A stretch of DNA of 64,000 bases from JAMLHH01 sp037189845 (GTDB taxonomy: Bacteria > Bacteroidota > Bacteroidia > Chitinophagales > JADIYW01), in the NCBI GenBank assembly GCA_037189845.1, contig JBBCIS010000004.1, positions 62,001 through 126,000 of the forward strand, written 5' to 3'. The position numbers and the translations under genes were made by a program. Below the pieces are notes generated by a model. That model was not told the origin of the DNA. It was given only the letters and a program-made list of their open reading frames with translations, and searched no databases. Below, one piece after another: positions 1-9,458 of this stretch (positions are counted from its first letter, which is position 1; the number at the start of each line of letters is the position of its first letter).

Positions 1-163
1 CAATGACAAAAAGAAGAACGGACAATTTTATACAAGTCCATTAAAATTTTATGAAAAATGTGGCTTTAAAATCCTCTCAAAAGAAAGACTTGAATTACAT
101 AAAATTTCAGCAGTGAAAATAAGATGGACAGACAACAAACAGCTGCCTGGCAAAAGCGTGTGA
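1..163 (+). CDS. GNAT-like acetyltransferase, C-terminal fragment (cut by window edge)
   Basis: Open from the left edge in frame 2 and ending with TGA at 161-163. The visible 53 residues contain FYEKCGFKI, the pattern of the last strand and helix of GNAT N-acetyltransferases (a Tyr after the acetyl-CoA-binding helix, followed by a GF turn). The rest of the protein lies outside the window, so the substrate cannot be judged. Small accessory genes follow on the same strand. Confidence 0.5.
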   Translation, partial: NDKKKNGQFYTSPLKFYEKCGFKILSKERLELHKISAVKIRWTDNKQLPGKSV

Positions 164-210
164 TTAGTACTTGGTCAGGCTACTATGACAATAACTTATA
201 TTAGAATAAT

Positions 211-636
211 ATGGAAAGAATATTTATCATAATCATTACAACAATCGGATTAATTAGTTCCGCAAAAGCGGATACTATTGACTTTTGGCATGTTTACTAT
301 AACAAAACCAAAATCAAGGAATTTAATCAATATTCGAAAGAAGAAATTGTTCTCAAAATTAAAGATATCCAACGCACGGACTCTTTGACAGTTAAATATT
401 TTCGTGATACACCGTGTGATAAATGTGAAACAAAAGTTACAATAGAAAATGGAAAACATTTTGTTGTTACTGAAGGGAAAGACAAAGGCACGTTTAATCC
501 GGTTACAATCTCTCTGTATGACCTTTTACAATATCATCTAAAAGCCGCTAAAGAAGTTTATGAAGTATTTTATCAGGAAGAAGAAATCATAAATCGGACA
601 CAGAGACAATTAATTTTCAGAATTAAATTTGAATAA
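211..636 (+). CDS. Hypothetical exported protein
   Basis: 141 residues. The first 20 (hydrophobic run of Ile, Thr and Leu ending SSAKA before D21) form a Sec signal peptide cleaved after AKA. The rest is hydrophilic, with one CDKC pair near residue 70 that could be a disulphide or metal site. I recognise no family. It precedes the frameshifted lipoprotein by 5 bases on the same strand, so the two were probably co-transcribed. Confidence 0.6.
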   Translation: MERIFIIIITTIGLISSAKADTIDFWHVYYNKTKIKEFNQYSKEEIVLKIKDIQRTDSLTVKYFRDTPCDKCETKVTIENGKHFVVTEGKDKGTFNPVTISLYDLLQYHLKAAKEVYEVFYQEEEIINRTQRQLIFRIKFE

Positions 637-641
637 ATAGT

Positions 642-991
642 ATGGCTACAAAAATATTATCAACAACTTTAATAGTTCTGACAGGATTTTTAGCAGTCTC
701 TTGTGACCCAGTAGATCCAATATTCATTTTCAAGCAAAAGATATATTAAAGAGTTATGAAAATCTGGGTGGCAACTATAATCACAGTGTTATAAAATTCA
801 AAATGACACCTGGAACTATGATTGAATGTGGTATGACTATCGCTGAAATACAAGATGAAATGCCATTTACCAAATTCAAAGTGTATACCTATAAAGATTC
901 AATCATTGCAGAATCAGAATACGAAATTCTTGACCTTTTTGAAAAAACACTTTGGGGCAAAAAAAACACCTTATGTATTAGTGATAAATAA
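642..991 (+). pseudogene. Small lipoprotein gene with a frameshift
   Basis: ATG at 642 starts a clear lipoprotein signal (hydrophobic core, lipobox AVSC, Cys21), but the frame stops at 749 after 35 codons. A second frame (mod 2) is open from 707 through 991 and reads as normal protein, including DILKSYENLGGNYNH and MIECGMTIAEIQDEMPFT. The two halves join if the frame is corrected between 707 and 749. Either the gene is broken or the assembly has an indel there. The intact product would be about 115 residues of unknown function. Confidence 0.6.
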
Positions 992-1042
992 CTAAAGCAG
1001 GTAACTTATATCTTTCCTAAATGCTGAAAATACCTCCTATAT

Positions 1043-1561
1043 TTAACTCTTCCTTTTACCCTTTCTGAAAGTTTTTTTGTGGCGGGTATAATGTGTGGTA
1101 TCTGAATCCGGATTTACAGAAATGACACTGATATTTCCATCGACTTCCAGCACAGACAAACGAACATCTTCCATGCGTTCTACACCATGTTCCCGGATAC
1201 TTTCTTCCAGCTCATCCATTGTGATTTCTACTCTTTGCAAAGCTTTCAGATCTACCTTGCCGTCTTTAATCAGCACAACCGGATCGTCTTCTATAAAATC
1301 CCTTACTACAGGATTTTTAAACATCCATTTTTTCAGAAAAAAATTGGCTACAAACAAAACCAGGGCTGCAATAAGCCCTCCCTGTAACGAAGTATCCGGT
1401 CCAACCATTGCATTTTGTACAGCATTACTGATCAGCAACAGCAGGATCACATCTCCGGCATTGAGCTGTGACAGCTGATTTTTACCAAACAGTCTCAATC
1501 CTATCAGCATAAAAAGATAGACTGCCAGAGATCTGAGCGCAATATCGAAGAAAGGATTCAT
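1043..1561 (-). CDS. DUF421 / YetF-like membrane protein
   Basis: 172 residues from the ATG at 1561; a TTG two codons upstream is in frame but less likely. Three hydrophobic segments (about residues 5-25, 38-58 and 60-80) are followed by a cytoplasmic alpha/beta domain with DPVVLIKDGKVD and EITMDELEESIREHGV, the signature of DUF421 (YetF) proteins. The biochemical role of the family is poorly defined. It lies downstream of glutamate dehydrogenase on the same strand but beyond a good terminator, so it is probably transcribed separately or by read-through. Confidence 0.85.
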   Translation of the reverse strand: MNPFFDIALRSLAVYLFMLIGLRLFGKNQLSQLNAGDVILLLLISNAVQNAMVGPDTSLQGGLIAALVLFVANFFLKKWMFKNPVVRDFIEDDPVVLIKDGKVDLKALQRVEITMDELEESIREHGVERMEDVRLSVLEVDGNISVISVNPDSDTTHYTRHKKTFRKGKRKS

Positions 1562-1574
1562 ATCCAAATATACT

Positions 1575-1602
1575 AAAAGAGGCTGCCCTTCAGACAGCCT
1601 CC
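1575..1602 (-). terminator. Rho-independent terminator after glutamate dehydrogenase
   Basis: Read on the minus strand, GAGGCTG and CAGCCTC form a 7-bp stem around a 9-nt loop and are followed by TTTTAG. It lies about 20 bases beyond the gdh stop and separates it from the DUF421 gene. Confidence 0.75.
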
Positions 1603-1622
1603 GTAATTTATATTGCTAACTA

Positions 1623-3032
1623 TTAAGGGAATACGCCCAGCTCCTGATACGACTCACCGACTTTGGAAAGTGCATATACAAATGCCGCTGTCCTCAAAGA
1701 ATCCAGCTTCTTGCGTTTATAGATTTCACGGATACTTTCATACGCATTGACCATCGTATCCTCCAATCCTGAGCGCACCAGATCGAGCTCGCTCGCTCCA
1801 GAGGTCAGGATTTGACGTTCTTTTGCGCTGACAGTCGTACCTGTACCGGTTTCTATCAGATTAACTAAACGAGCAAACTGTGCAGAATCAAAACGGCTTT
1901 CCATCCGCCCGAATCTCACATGTGAAAGATTTTTCAGCCATTCAAAATACGAGACAGTTACCCCGCCCGCATTCAGATATACATCCGGGACCACCATGAT
2001 TCCTTTTTTTGCCAGAATTTTTGCAGCTTCCGGTGTTACGGGACCATTAGCACCCTCCCCTATCAGCTTGGCTTTGATCAAAGGAGCATTGAGTACCGTG
2101 ATCTGATTTTCCAGTGCTGCCGGAATCAAGATATCACAATCATATTCCATCAGCTCATTTGACCGTTCTATAAAATCCGCATGCGGATAATTTCGCAGCG
2201 TGTTATGTTCTCTCTGATATCTCTTCACATCCTCTACATCCAGCCCATCCGGATTAAACAATCCGCCTTCATATTCAGCAATTCCCGTAACCAGCGCTCC
2301 CAGCTCCTGCAAAACGACGGCAGCATGATACCCTACATTTCCAAATCCCTGAACGATAACACGTTTATTGATCAATCCCGAAGTCAGCCCGATAGCTTTC
2401 ATATCATCAGCATTGGAACATACCTGCATCAGTCCGTAACAGATTCCTCTGCCTGTAGCTTCTGTTCTGCCACGGATACCATTCTGGCTGACAGGTTTGC
2501 CGGTAACACATCCCCATGCATCTATCGTATTGGTATTGAACTGGATATAAGTGTCAGCTATCCAGCTCATTTCCCTTTCTCCTGTGCCATAATCCGGCGC
2601 AGGAACATCCAGAGCGGGTCCGATAAAACCCTTTTTTAAAAGCTCAAAGGTATACCGACGGGTAATGCGTTCAAGCTGGGAAGTAGTATATTTTTTGGGA
2701 TTTATTTTCACACCGCCTTTTGCACCTCCAAATGGTACATCTACGATAGCACATTTATAGGTCATCAGTGAGGCAAGTGCCATGACTTCTTCCTGATCTA
2801 CCATTTCACTGAACCGGATACCTCCTTTGGTCGGAAGTCTGTGGTGACTGTGCTGAACTCTGTAAGCCTCAATCACCTGAATTTCATTATTGATTTTTAC
2901 GGGAAAATTGACCTGATAAACGGAATTACAAACTTTAATCTGATCGATGATTCCTTTGGGAAATTTTAAGTTAAGTGCCGCATGATCAACATATTGCTGA
3001 ACATACTGATAAAAAGATGATCCTTGACTCAT
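1623..3032 (-). CDS. Glu/Leu/Phe/Val dehydrogenase (glutamate dehydrogenase)
   Basis: 469 residues. Catalyses NAD(P)-linked interconversion of glutamate and 2-oxoglutarate plus ammonia. The N-terminal half has PTKGGIRFSE, TYKCAIVDVPFGGAKGG (substrate Lys93 and catalytic Lys105) and DVPAPDYGT. The Rossmann half has VIVQGFGNVGYHAA and later GEGANGPVTPEA. Length and motifs fit the hexameric bacterial type. It starts 14 bases after ccmD, so it may be the last gene of the ccm transcript. Glutamate rather than Leu/Phe specificity is inferred from overall resemblance, not proved. Confidence 0.9.
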   Translation of the reverse strand: MSQGSSFYQYVQQYVDHAALNLKFPKGIIDQIKVCNSVYQVNFPVKINNEIQVIEAYRVQHSHHRLPTKGGIRFSEMVDQEEVMALASLMTYKCAIVDVPFGGAKGGVKINPKKYTTSQLERITRRYTFELLKKGFIGPALDVPAPDYGTGEREMSWIADTYIQFNTNTIDAWGCVTGKPVSQNGIRGRTEATGRGICYGLMQVCSNADDMKAIGLTSGLINKRVIVQGFGNVGYHAAVVLQELGALVTGIAEYEGGLFNPDGLDVEDVKRYQREHNTLRNYPHADFIERSNELMEYDCDILIPAALENQITVLNAPLIKAKLIGEGANGPVTPEAAKILAKKGIMVVPDVYLNAGGVTVSYFEWLKNLSHVRFGRMESRFDSAQFARLVNLIETGTGTTVSAKERQILTSGASELDLVRSGLEDTMVNAYESIREIYKRKKLDSLRTAAFVYALSKVGESYQELGVFP

Positions 3033-3046
3033 AAAAAGCTGTTTTG

Positions 3047-3256
3047 TTAATCGTTGATACGATCCTCCAGCTTTTTAATTTTTTTGTCCTGAATTACTAA
3101 ATAAATTAAAATGCCTGACAGTATCAACAATAGTACAACGTTGACTGATGTCAATTTGTTCTCCCTTGTTAACATTTCGGTAACATTATTTTCCTGAGCT
3201 GACAAATTTCCTAACATCGTCAGCAACATTGTATATAGTACGATGAACTTTTTCAT
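3047..3256 (-). CDS. ccmD: CcmD-like small membrane protein
   Basis: 69 residues: a signal-like N-terminus ending NLSAQ, a linker, one membrane span (about residues 37-56) and a short charged tail KKIKKLEDRIND. Small one-span proteins directly after CcmC in Bacteroidota are assigned to CcmD, which helps release holo-CcmE from the CcmABC exporter. The call rests on size, topology and position after ccmC (9-base gap), since CcmD sequences are poorly conserved. Confidence 0.65.
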   Translation of the reverse strand: MKKFIVLYTMLLTMLGNLSAQENNVTEMLTRENKLTSVNVVLLLILSGILIYLVIQDKKIKKLEDRIND

Positions 3257-3265
3257 GATTATATT

Positions 3266-3952
3266 TTAGTCGATGTCTTCTAATTTTCTTTGAATAAAAG
3301 AGATCCTGATCAATTGTGTGCTTATCCAGAAGCCTATTCCTATCCAACCTAATATTGCAGGATAAAACACTTTTCTCAGGTTATCATCCAGATCATATGA
3401 ATTGAAACCAGGATTTCCTCCATTGCCGGGATGCAATGATGAACCTGCAATTCTTGGTATCACATTGATCAAAACCATGAACATCACAAAAGCAAAAATA
3501 GAGTATACCGCAGAAAATTTGGATTTCAATTCCGGATCATCAAAGGAAGATCTCAATACGAAGTAAGCGCAATACACTAAAATAGCGGCAGCGGCAGCAT
3601 TGAGCTTCACTTCGGCAAATACCCACCAGGCACCCCAGGTGACTTTGGCCCAAATCATCCCTGTTACTATACCAAGGCATCCCATTAAAAATCCGGCAAC
3701 AGCTGTATTCGAGGCATACACATCATATCTGGATGTACCGTTGGCAAGATACATGATGCTGAAAATCAGATTCAGGAACATCAGAAACATCATTGCAAAC
3801 CACATCGGCACATGAAAAAACAGATTTCTGATAGACTCCTCCAGAATAGGCAAATCCGGTGCTTTTACAATAAAACCATAGATACAGGTATAAAACAGCA
3901 ATACAGCTGTAGCTATTTTCCACCAGACTTGTTTAGATAACTTCTCAAACAT
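3266..3952 (-). CDS. ccmC: Haem exporter subunit CcmC (cytochrome c maturation)
   Basis: 228 residues with six membrane segments. It carries the Trp-rich periplasmic loop WGAWWVFAEVKLNAAA of haem-handling proteins and conserved His residues (NLFFHVPMW, and SSLHPGNGG in the later loop). CcmC passes haem to CcmE for covalent attachment to c-type cytochromes in the periplasm. The usual WGTWWVWD core reads WGAWWVFAE here, a departure that may be normal for the phylum. It lies between ccmB (5-base gap) and ccmD; ccmA, ccmE and ccmF are not in the window. Confidence 0.88.
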   Translation of the reverse strand: MFEKLSKQVWWKIATAVLLFYTCIYGFIVKAPDLPILEESIRNLFFHVPMWFAMMFLMFLNLIFSIMYLANGTSRYDVYASNTAVAGFLMGCLGIVTGMIWAKVTWGAWWVFAEVKLNAAAAAILVYCAYFVLRSSFDDPELKSKFSAVYSIFAFVMFMVLINVIPRIAGSSLHPGNGGNPGFNSYDLDDNLRKVFYPAILGWIGIGFWISTQLIRISFIQRKLEDID

Positions 3953-3957
3953 ATTTT

Positions 3958-4614
3958 CTATTCATTCCAAAGATAAGGAAATAATACAACCGACAAGACC
4001 AGAGTGATCATATCCAATACTGCCACAGCACCAATATTCAGACCTCTGTCATCCACTAAAACTTCTACATCTGACAATCCTGTCAGTCTCAAAATCAGCA
4101 GCAATAAAGGCAAGATAACAGGAAATCCTAATACAGAAAGTAAGACTACATTACCGGTTCTTGCCGTAATCGTAGAGAATAGTGTGAATAAATTACTGAA
4201 TCCCATTCCTCCCAAAAACAAAGTCAGAAAAAAAACGGGCAGATTTTCTACTTCTATTCCGAAAAAGAGCGTCATTTCCAAAAAAATAATCACTTCAAAA
4301 ATGAATACCAGGATAGCATTGTATACCAGCTTGGAAATAATCATCTCCAGAGGAGGAACGACCGACCTGATATAGTAATACTGAAACTTTACTTCCTTAT
4401 CGAAAGACTTCCCCAGAATATTGATAGCAGAAAACAAAATGATAATCCAGTAAATAGCTGACCACACCTGAAACTCTATATGTCCCTGAAAAGCGTAATA
4501 AACTATAAATGAAGCACCTAGTACATATATGAGCATACTCGCCAGCAAAGATTTATTTCTCCATTCCAGAGCTGCCTCTTTGCATATCAGGTGATATACT
4601 CTGTTCAAATTCAT
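3958..4614 (-). CDS. ccmB: Haem exporter permease subunit CcmB
   Basis: 218 residues from the ATG at 4614 (MNLNRVYHLICKEA). The frame is open 15 codons further upstream to 4659, but that extension looks unlike coding sequence. Six hydrophobic segments, the cytoplasmic start KEAALEWRNKSLLASMLIYV and a DKEVKFQYYY-like loop match CcmB, the membrane partner of the CcmA ATPase. First gene of the run ccmB-ccmC-ccmD on the minus strand. The cognate ccmA is not adjacent. Confidence 0.85.
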   Translation of the reverse strand: MNLNRVYHLICKEAALEWRNKSLLASMLIYVLGASFIVYYAFQGHIEFQVWSAIYWIIILFSAINILGKSFDKEVKFQYYYIRSVVPPLEMIISKLVYNAILVFIFEVIIFLEMTLFFGIEVENLPVFFLTLFLGGMGFSNLFTLFSTITARTGNVVLLSVLGFPVILPLLLLILRLTGLSDVEVLVDDRGLNIGAVAVLDMITLVLSVVLFPYLWNE

Positions 4615-5047
4615 CAGCGCAAAACTACAGCCTTTATGCTGTAGCAGAAAATAAAGCAATAAAGATTTTTATCTTATAACAATTTCATGACGAATCAATT
4701 CTATGTCTGTAACTGTCCGTATCATTTTCACTACATCAAGTATTGATATCGAGCAGGTATTTTGCCAATTATTGGGCATCCAGGAGAATCTTACGAAGAA
4801 CTTTTAAAATACGAAATCAAAAAAATTATTGTTTTCATTCTCCAAAAACCACAAAGGCCGCCCATTTCTGAACAGCCTTTGCATCTAATCCCCAATCAAA
4901 TATTTAATCTCTGTCTGAAAATCGTTTCTGATAAGAAAAATTCAAAGTCAAGGCTTGCGAACTTTTTGAAAACAAGGAGCTTATGTCAGATAAATGACTG
5001 TTTCAAAAAGGAACGTAGCACAGGATTTGGGCTTTTCCTGAAGGAAC
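4615..5047. other. Intergenic region between ccmB and the efflux operon
   Basis: 433 bases separating the start of ccmB from the end of the RND gene. An open frame at 4762-5079 runs into the RND gene on the opposite strand and has no protein-like features, so I do not call it. The only structure I see is the hairpin at 4846-4881. Confidence 0.6.
4846..4881 (-). terminator. Possible terminator of the efflux operon
   Basis: On the minus strand CAAAGGC and GCCTTTG form a 7-bp stem with a 16-nt loop, followed by TGGTTTTTGG. It lies about 170 bases past the RND stop. The loop is long and the T run is interrupted, so this is only moderately convincing. Confidence 0.45.
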
Positions 5048-8000
5048 TTAATGTTCGTGCTCCTCCGGCTTATAATTAGCTTCCAGTTCTTCTAGCTTTT
5101 TCTTACCGTAAGCAAGTTTTGTGATCGTTATATACAATACAGGTACAACAAAGATACCGATGATGGTTGCTATCATCATACCACCAAATACAGTCCAGCC
5201 TATCGTCTTTCTGGAAATCGCTCCCGCTCCTGTAGACAACATCAACGGCACAATACCCAGAATGAATGCCAGCGATGTCATGATGATCGGTCGCAAACGC
5301 AGCTTAGCAGCTTCTATGGTCGCTGCCAGCACATCCATACCTGCATCTACCCTTTCTTTCGCAAACTCCACAATCAAAATCGCATTCTTGGCTGCCAGAC
5401 CGATGATCGTGATCAAACCAATCTGTGCAAAAACGTTGTTATCAATTTTGGGCAGGAAAGTCAAAGCCAATATCGCACCAAATACGCCCAAAGGTACCGA
5501 TAGCAGGATAGAGAACGGAACTGACCAGCTTTCATACAATGCTGCGAGTAACAGAAATACAAACATGATACTCAATGCAAAGATCATCACAGTCGTATTT
5601 CCTGACATTTTTTCCTGTAAAGACAATCCGTAAAACTCATAATTGTATCCATCTGTCAACGTTTGTTGAGCTACCTCTTCCAGCGCTTTCAATGCGTCAC
5701 CGGAACTGTAACCCGGCGCAGCGCTACCACCGATATCTATCGAACGGAAGATATTAAAGTGGTTGATGATAGATGGATTTTCTACCATTTTATAGCTCAG
5801 GAGCGTACTCATCGGAATAGATTGGCCCTGGTTGTTTTTCACATATAGCTTGTTGATATCATCGATACCCATTCTATAAGTAGTATCTGCTTGTGTTACT
5901 ACTCTGAAGCTTCTGCCATATTTTGTGAAGTCATTCACATAGCTGGAACCCATATAAGCTGAAAGCGTGGAATAAACACTGCTGATCGGCACACCCATTT
6001 TTTTCGCCTGCTCTCTGTTGAGCTCTATCTGATAGTTAGGCGTCTTAGTATTGAACAAAGTATAAGCCATGCCGATTTCAGGCCGTTGGTTAGCAGCTGC
6101 AATAAATTTACCCGCCATTGCCTCAAATTCTCTGATATCATTGGATTTCAAATCTATCAGCTGCATACTGAAACCTCCACTTGTACCTAAACCAGGAACT
6201 GCAGGTGGTGTTACGGCCAGCAAGCTGGCCTCTTTATATCCCGCAAATCTGGCTCTCACTCCATTTACCACTTCCTCAGCTGTACGGCTTCTTTCGTCCC
6301 ATTTTTTCAACTGGATAAAGAATGTTCCTCCGGAAGATTTAAAGGATCGGTTCAATAAGTTCATACCGATAATCTCTGTTATCGTCTTAATTTCCGGAAA
6401 CTCTGCTCTCAAAACAGTAGAAAGCTCATTCAGCACCTCGCTGGTTCTTTCAGCAGATGATGCCTCGGGAAGTGTGATACCTACCAGAAACTGACCTCCA
6501 TCCTCCGCAGGAATAAATCCTGTTGATTTATTGGAAAACATCGCTCCTGCACCTACATACATACAAATCAGAATGATAATAACCAATGGCGCTCTTTTGA
6601 TGCTCCAAGCTACTCCTGAACCATATTTATTGGTGGTTCTTTCAAACCATTGATTGAATTTGTAGAAGAATTTATTGAAACCTTTACTTTCCGCAGTCAT
6701 ATTACTTGGCACCAGCATCAGTGAGCACAATGCAGGAGTTAATGTCAATGCGATAAATGCTGAAATCAATACCGAGACAGCAATCGTAATCGCAAACTGC
6801 TGATACAGCAATCCTACCATGCCCGGAATAAAGCCTACCGGAACGAATACTGCTGCCAGAATCAGTGCAATGGCAATCACCGGAGCTGTAATCTCTTTCA
6901 TCGCCCTGTGTGTAGCTTCTTTTGCACTCAACTTATTATGATCGATATGATGCTGAACAGCTTCCACCACCACAATGGCATCATCCACCACAATACCAAT
7001 CGCTAATACGAATGCAAGCATCGTCAGGTTATTAATAGAGAAACCGAATAAAATGAAGAAGATAAATGTAGCTACAATCGATACCGGAATCGCCAGTACA
7101 GGGATCAGTGTTGCTCTCCAGCTTTGCAGGAAGAAGAATACCACTATTGTTACCAGTATCAAAGCCTCAATCAAAGTATGAATTACTGCTGAAATAGAAG
7201 CTTTTACCACCGATACCGTTTCATAAGCTACTACATATTCCACATCCTCAGGGAAAGATTTTTTCAACTCCTCCAATGTGGCATATATACCATCCGCCGT
7301 TTCTACTGCGTTACCACCCGGCATCTGGTTAATCATCATCATGGAAGCTACCTGACCGTTCACACGGTTAGCCGTAGAATAGGAGAACTGACCTAATTCG
7401 ACCCTTGCTACATCTTTCAGATACACTATAGAACCGTCATTTCCTGAACGAACGATGATGTTTTCAAACTCTTCTACCTGATCAATATCTCCGTCCAGAA
7501 TGAGCGGATATTCAAAAGTTGTCGTATTGAACTGAGGACGTGCACCTACGCTACCGCCCGGAATTCTGACATTCTGTTCGCTGATAGCTGCATTCACCTC
7601 AGCCGGGGACATATTCATCCGCGCCAGCTTATCGGCATCCAGCCACACCCTCATACTGAAAGGCTGCCCAAAAGCTGTTACATCTCCTACCCCTTTTACA
7701 CGCATCAATGCGTCACGCACATAAAGATTGACGTAGTTCGATAAAAAGTTCTGATCGTAAGTACCATTCGGAGATACCAGTCCCAGCACCATCAATACAT
7801 CATTATTAGCCTTTCTGGTGGTCACACCCAGACGTCTTACAGCCTCCGGTAATTGCGGTTCAGCAATACCTACCCTGTTTTGCACGTCCAGCGTTGCGAT
7901 ATCGATATCTGTACCGATATCAAATGTCACTGTGATGGCAGAACGACCATCAGATGTACTGTTGGATGTCATATAAGTCATACCCGGTGTACCGTTGATC

Positions 8001-8206
8001 TGACTTTCTATCAGCGTGGTCACCGTCTGCTCCACAGTAGTCGCATCGGCACCCGTATAGCTGGATGTAACAGTTACAGTCGGCGGTGCAATATTCGGAT
8101 ACTGGCTGATAGGTGAAACCTTGATAGCTATCGCACCCACTATTACCAGGAGGATAGAAATAACTATCGCCGTAATGGGCCGTCTTATAAATATATCTGA
8201 AATCAT
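5048..8206 (-). CDS. RND multidrug efflux transporter, inner-membrane pump (HAE1/AcrB type)
   Basis: 1052 residues, the normal length. Starts MISDIFIRRPITAIVISI as AcrB homologues do. It has twelve membrane segments in two repeats, each followed by a large periplasmic porter region. The TM4 stretch LAIGIVVDDAIVVVEAVQ carries the two adjacent aspartates of the proton relay, and GLAAKNAILIVEFAKE gives the TM10 lysine. Exports hydrophobic drugs or metabolites by proton antiport as a trimer. Last gene of the minus-strand operon tetR-tolC-mfp-rnd, 27 bases after the adaptor gene. Substrates cannot be read from sequence. Confidence 0.95.
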   Translation of the reverse strand: MISDIFIRRPITAIVISILLVIVGAIAIKVSPISQYPNIAPPTVTVTSSYTGADATTVEQTVTTLIESQINGTPGMTYMTSNSTSDGRSAITVTFDIGTDIDIATLDVQNRVGIAEPQLPEAVRRLGVTTRKANNDVLMVLGLVSPNGTYDQNFLSNYVNLYVRDALMRVKGVGDVTAFGQPFSMRVWLDADKLARMNMSPAEVNAAISEQNVRIPGGSVGARPQFNTTTFEYPLILDGDIDQVEEFENIIVRSGNDGSIVYLKDVARVELGQFSYSTANRVNGQVASMMMINQMPGGNAVETADGIYATLEELKKSFPEDVEYVVAYETVSVVKASISAVIHTLIEALILVTIVVFFFLQSWRATLIPVLAIPVSIVATFIFFILFGFSINNLTMLAFVLAIGIVVDDAIVVVEAVQHHIDHNKLSAKEATHRAMKEITAPVIAIALILAAVFVPVGFIPGMVGLLYQQFAITIAVSVLISAFIALTLTPALCSLMLVPSNMTAESKGFNKFFYKFNQWFERTTNKYGSGVAWSIKRAPLVIIILICMYVGAGAMFSNKSTGFIPAEDGGQFLVGITLPEASSAERTSEVLNELSTVLRAEFPEIKTITEIIGMNLLNRSFKSSGGTFFIQLKKWDERSRTAEEVVNGVRARFAGYKEASLLAVTPPAVPGLGTSGGFSMQLIDLKSNDIREFEAMAGKFIAAANQRPEIGMAYTLFNTKTPNYQIELNREQAKKMGVPISSVYSTLSAYMGSSYVNDFTKYGRSFRVVTQADTTYRMGIDDINKLYVKNNQGQSIPMSTLLSYKMVENPSIINHFNIFRSIDIGGSAAPGYSSGDALKALEEVAQQTLTDGYNYEFYGLSLQEKMSGNTTVMIFALSIMFVFLLLAALYESWSVPFSILLSVPLGVFGAILALTFLPKIDNNVFAQIGLITIIGLAAKNAILIVEFAKERVDAGMDVLAATIEAAKLRLRPIIMTSLAFILGIVPLMLSTGAGAISRKTIGWTVFGGMMIATIIGIFVVPVLYITITKLAYGKKKLEELEANYKPEEHEH

Positions 8207-8233
8207 TTAATTCTTTTTGGAATTTCAATAATG

Positions 8234-9364
8234 TTATTGTGCAGCAGGAGCTTCGGATTGAGTAACCGTGATCTTGTCATTAGGTCTCAGGTTAACCAAA
8301 CCTTCGGAAACAATCTTCTGACCTACTGACAACCCTTCTGTCACCACGACTTTATCACCCAGCTTTAAACCTAGCTTCACCATAGCAGGAGCCGCAGTAT
8401 TACTGTCAGAAACGGTATAGACCATTGTCTGACCTAATTGCTCTATCACTGCTTTGTAAGGAATAATCATCTGAGGAGTTGCTATTTTATTCAATACCTT
8501 AAGATTAGCGTTCATACCTACTCTCAGCTCACCTTTCGGATTATCATAAGCAGCTCTGACAATGATAGTTCCTGTATTTTGATCTACTGCCCTATCGATG
8601 GTAACAATTCTGCCGTATTTTTCATAAGTCCGGCCATTCGGCAATTCGATAGAAATAATGGAATCTCTTACTGTATTCGGATTGTTTTTAAAATCAAGAA
8701 ACTGCTGAATATCTCTTTCACTTACCATAAAATCTACTGCAATAGGATTTGTTGCAGAAATCGTATTCAACAAGGTAGAGCCCGCACTCACCAATGCGCC
8801 TTTTCTCACTAAAGAGATTCCTACTGTTCCGGAAAATGGTGCATAAATTACAGAACGCGCCAGATTGGTTTCAGCATTCAGAAGATTAGCTTTTGCCGCA
8901 TCTACCTGAGCCTTGGAATTGTTAAAATCAGACTGGGCATAATCAACAATCTGTTTAGCAATCGCTTGTTTCTCATCCAACGTGATATAACGGTCCAGAT
9001 CTCTTTTGACTTTATCCAGATTCGTTTCTGCAATCTGAAGATTGGCTTTAGCCTGATCTCTTGCCGCCTGATATCGGATTCTGTCTATCTCATAAAGTTT
9101 TTGTCCTTTGCTCACAGAAGCGCCGTCAGACACATATATATTAGTGATATACCCACTAACTTCTGCTCTGATTTCAGTTTCGTTGAGTGCCACTACTGTA
9201 GCCGGATAATTGATTGTATTAGTGACCAATTCCTCCGACACCTCCGTTACTCCCACAGGAATAATTCTTTCTGCCGGCATTTGAGGAGCATCACTTTTTT
9301 GTTTGCACGCGGTCATAGTACCAGCCAGCAACAATAAGGCAATTGGGTATTTTGTATATTTCAT
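8234..9364 (-). CDS. RND efflux periplasmic adaptor lipoprotein (AcrA/MexA type)
   Basis: 376 residues. Lipobox TMTAC puts the lipidated Cys at residue 20. A split lipoyl domain (VSGYITNIYVSDGASVSKGQ and IYAPFSGTVGISLVRKGALV) flanks a coiled-coil hairpin rich in Ala, Lys and Asp (about residues 95-165); beta-barrel and membrane-proximal domains follow. It bridges the inner-membrane pump and the TolC duct. The 164-base gap to tolC is the longest in the operon and contains a repeat-like segment. Confidence 0.93.
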   Translation of the reverse strand: MKYTKYPIALLLLAGTMTACKQKSDAPQMPAERIIPVGVTEVSEELVTNTINYPATVVALNETEIRAEVSGYITNIYVSDGASVSKGQKLYEIDRIRYQAARDQAKANLQIAETNLDKVKRDLDRYITLDEKQAIAKQIVDYAQSDFNNSKAQVDAAKANLLNAETNLARSVIYAPFSGTVGISLVRKGALVSAGSTLLNTISATNPIAVDFMVSERDIQQFLDFKNNPNTVRDSIISIELPNGRTYEKYGRIVTIDRAVDQNTGTIIVRAAYDNPKGELRVGMNANLKVLNKIATPQMIIPYKAVIEQLGQTMVYTVSDSNTAAPAMVKLGLKLGDKVVVTEGLSVGQKIVSEGLVNLRPNDKITVTQSEAPAAQ

Positions 9365-9458
9365 CTGATTTGTTTTTTATTTAGTATTGGGTATTAGGAT
9401 TTGGTAACAGACGATGGTCCACAGACCACCGTTTTTTCCATAAAGCTCATACATAAAA

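Noticed and set aside
4762..5079. 105-codon open frame on the plus strand
   Set aside because: It runs into the 3' end of the RND gene on the other strand, shows no family signature and crosses a terminator-like hairpin.
5121..8228. Several frames antisense to the RND gene
   Set aside because: Shadows of a long, strongly supported coding frame.
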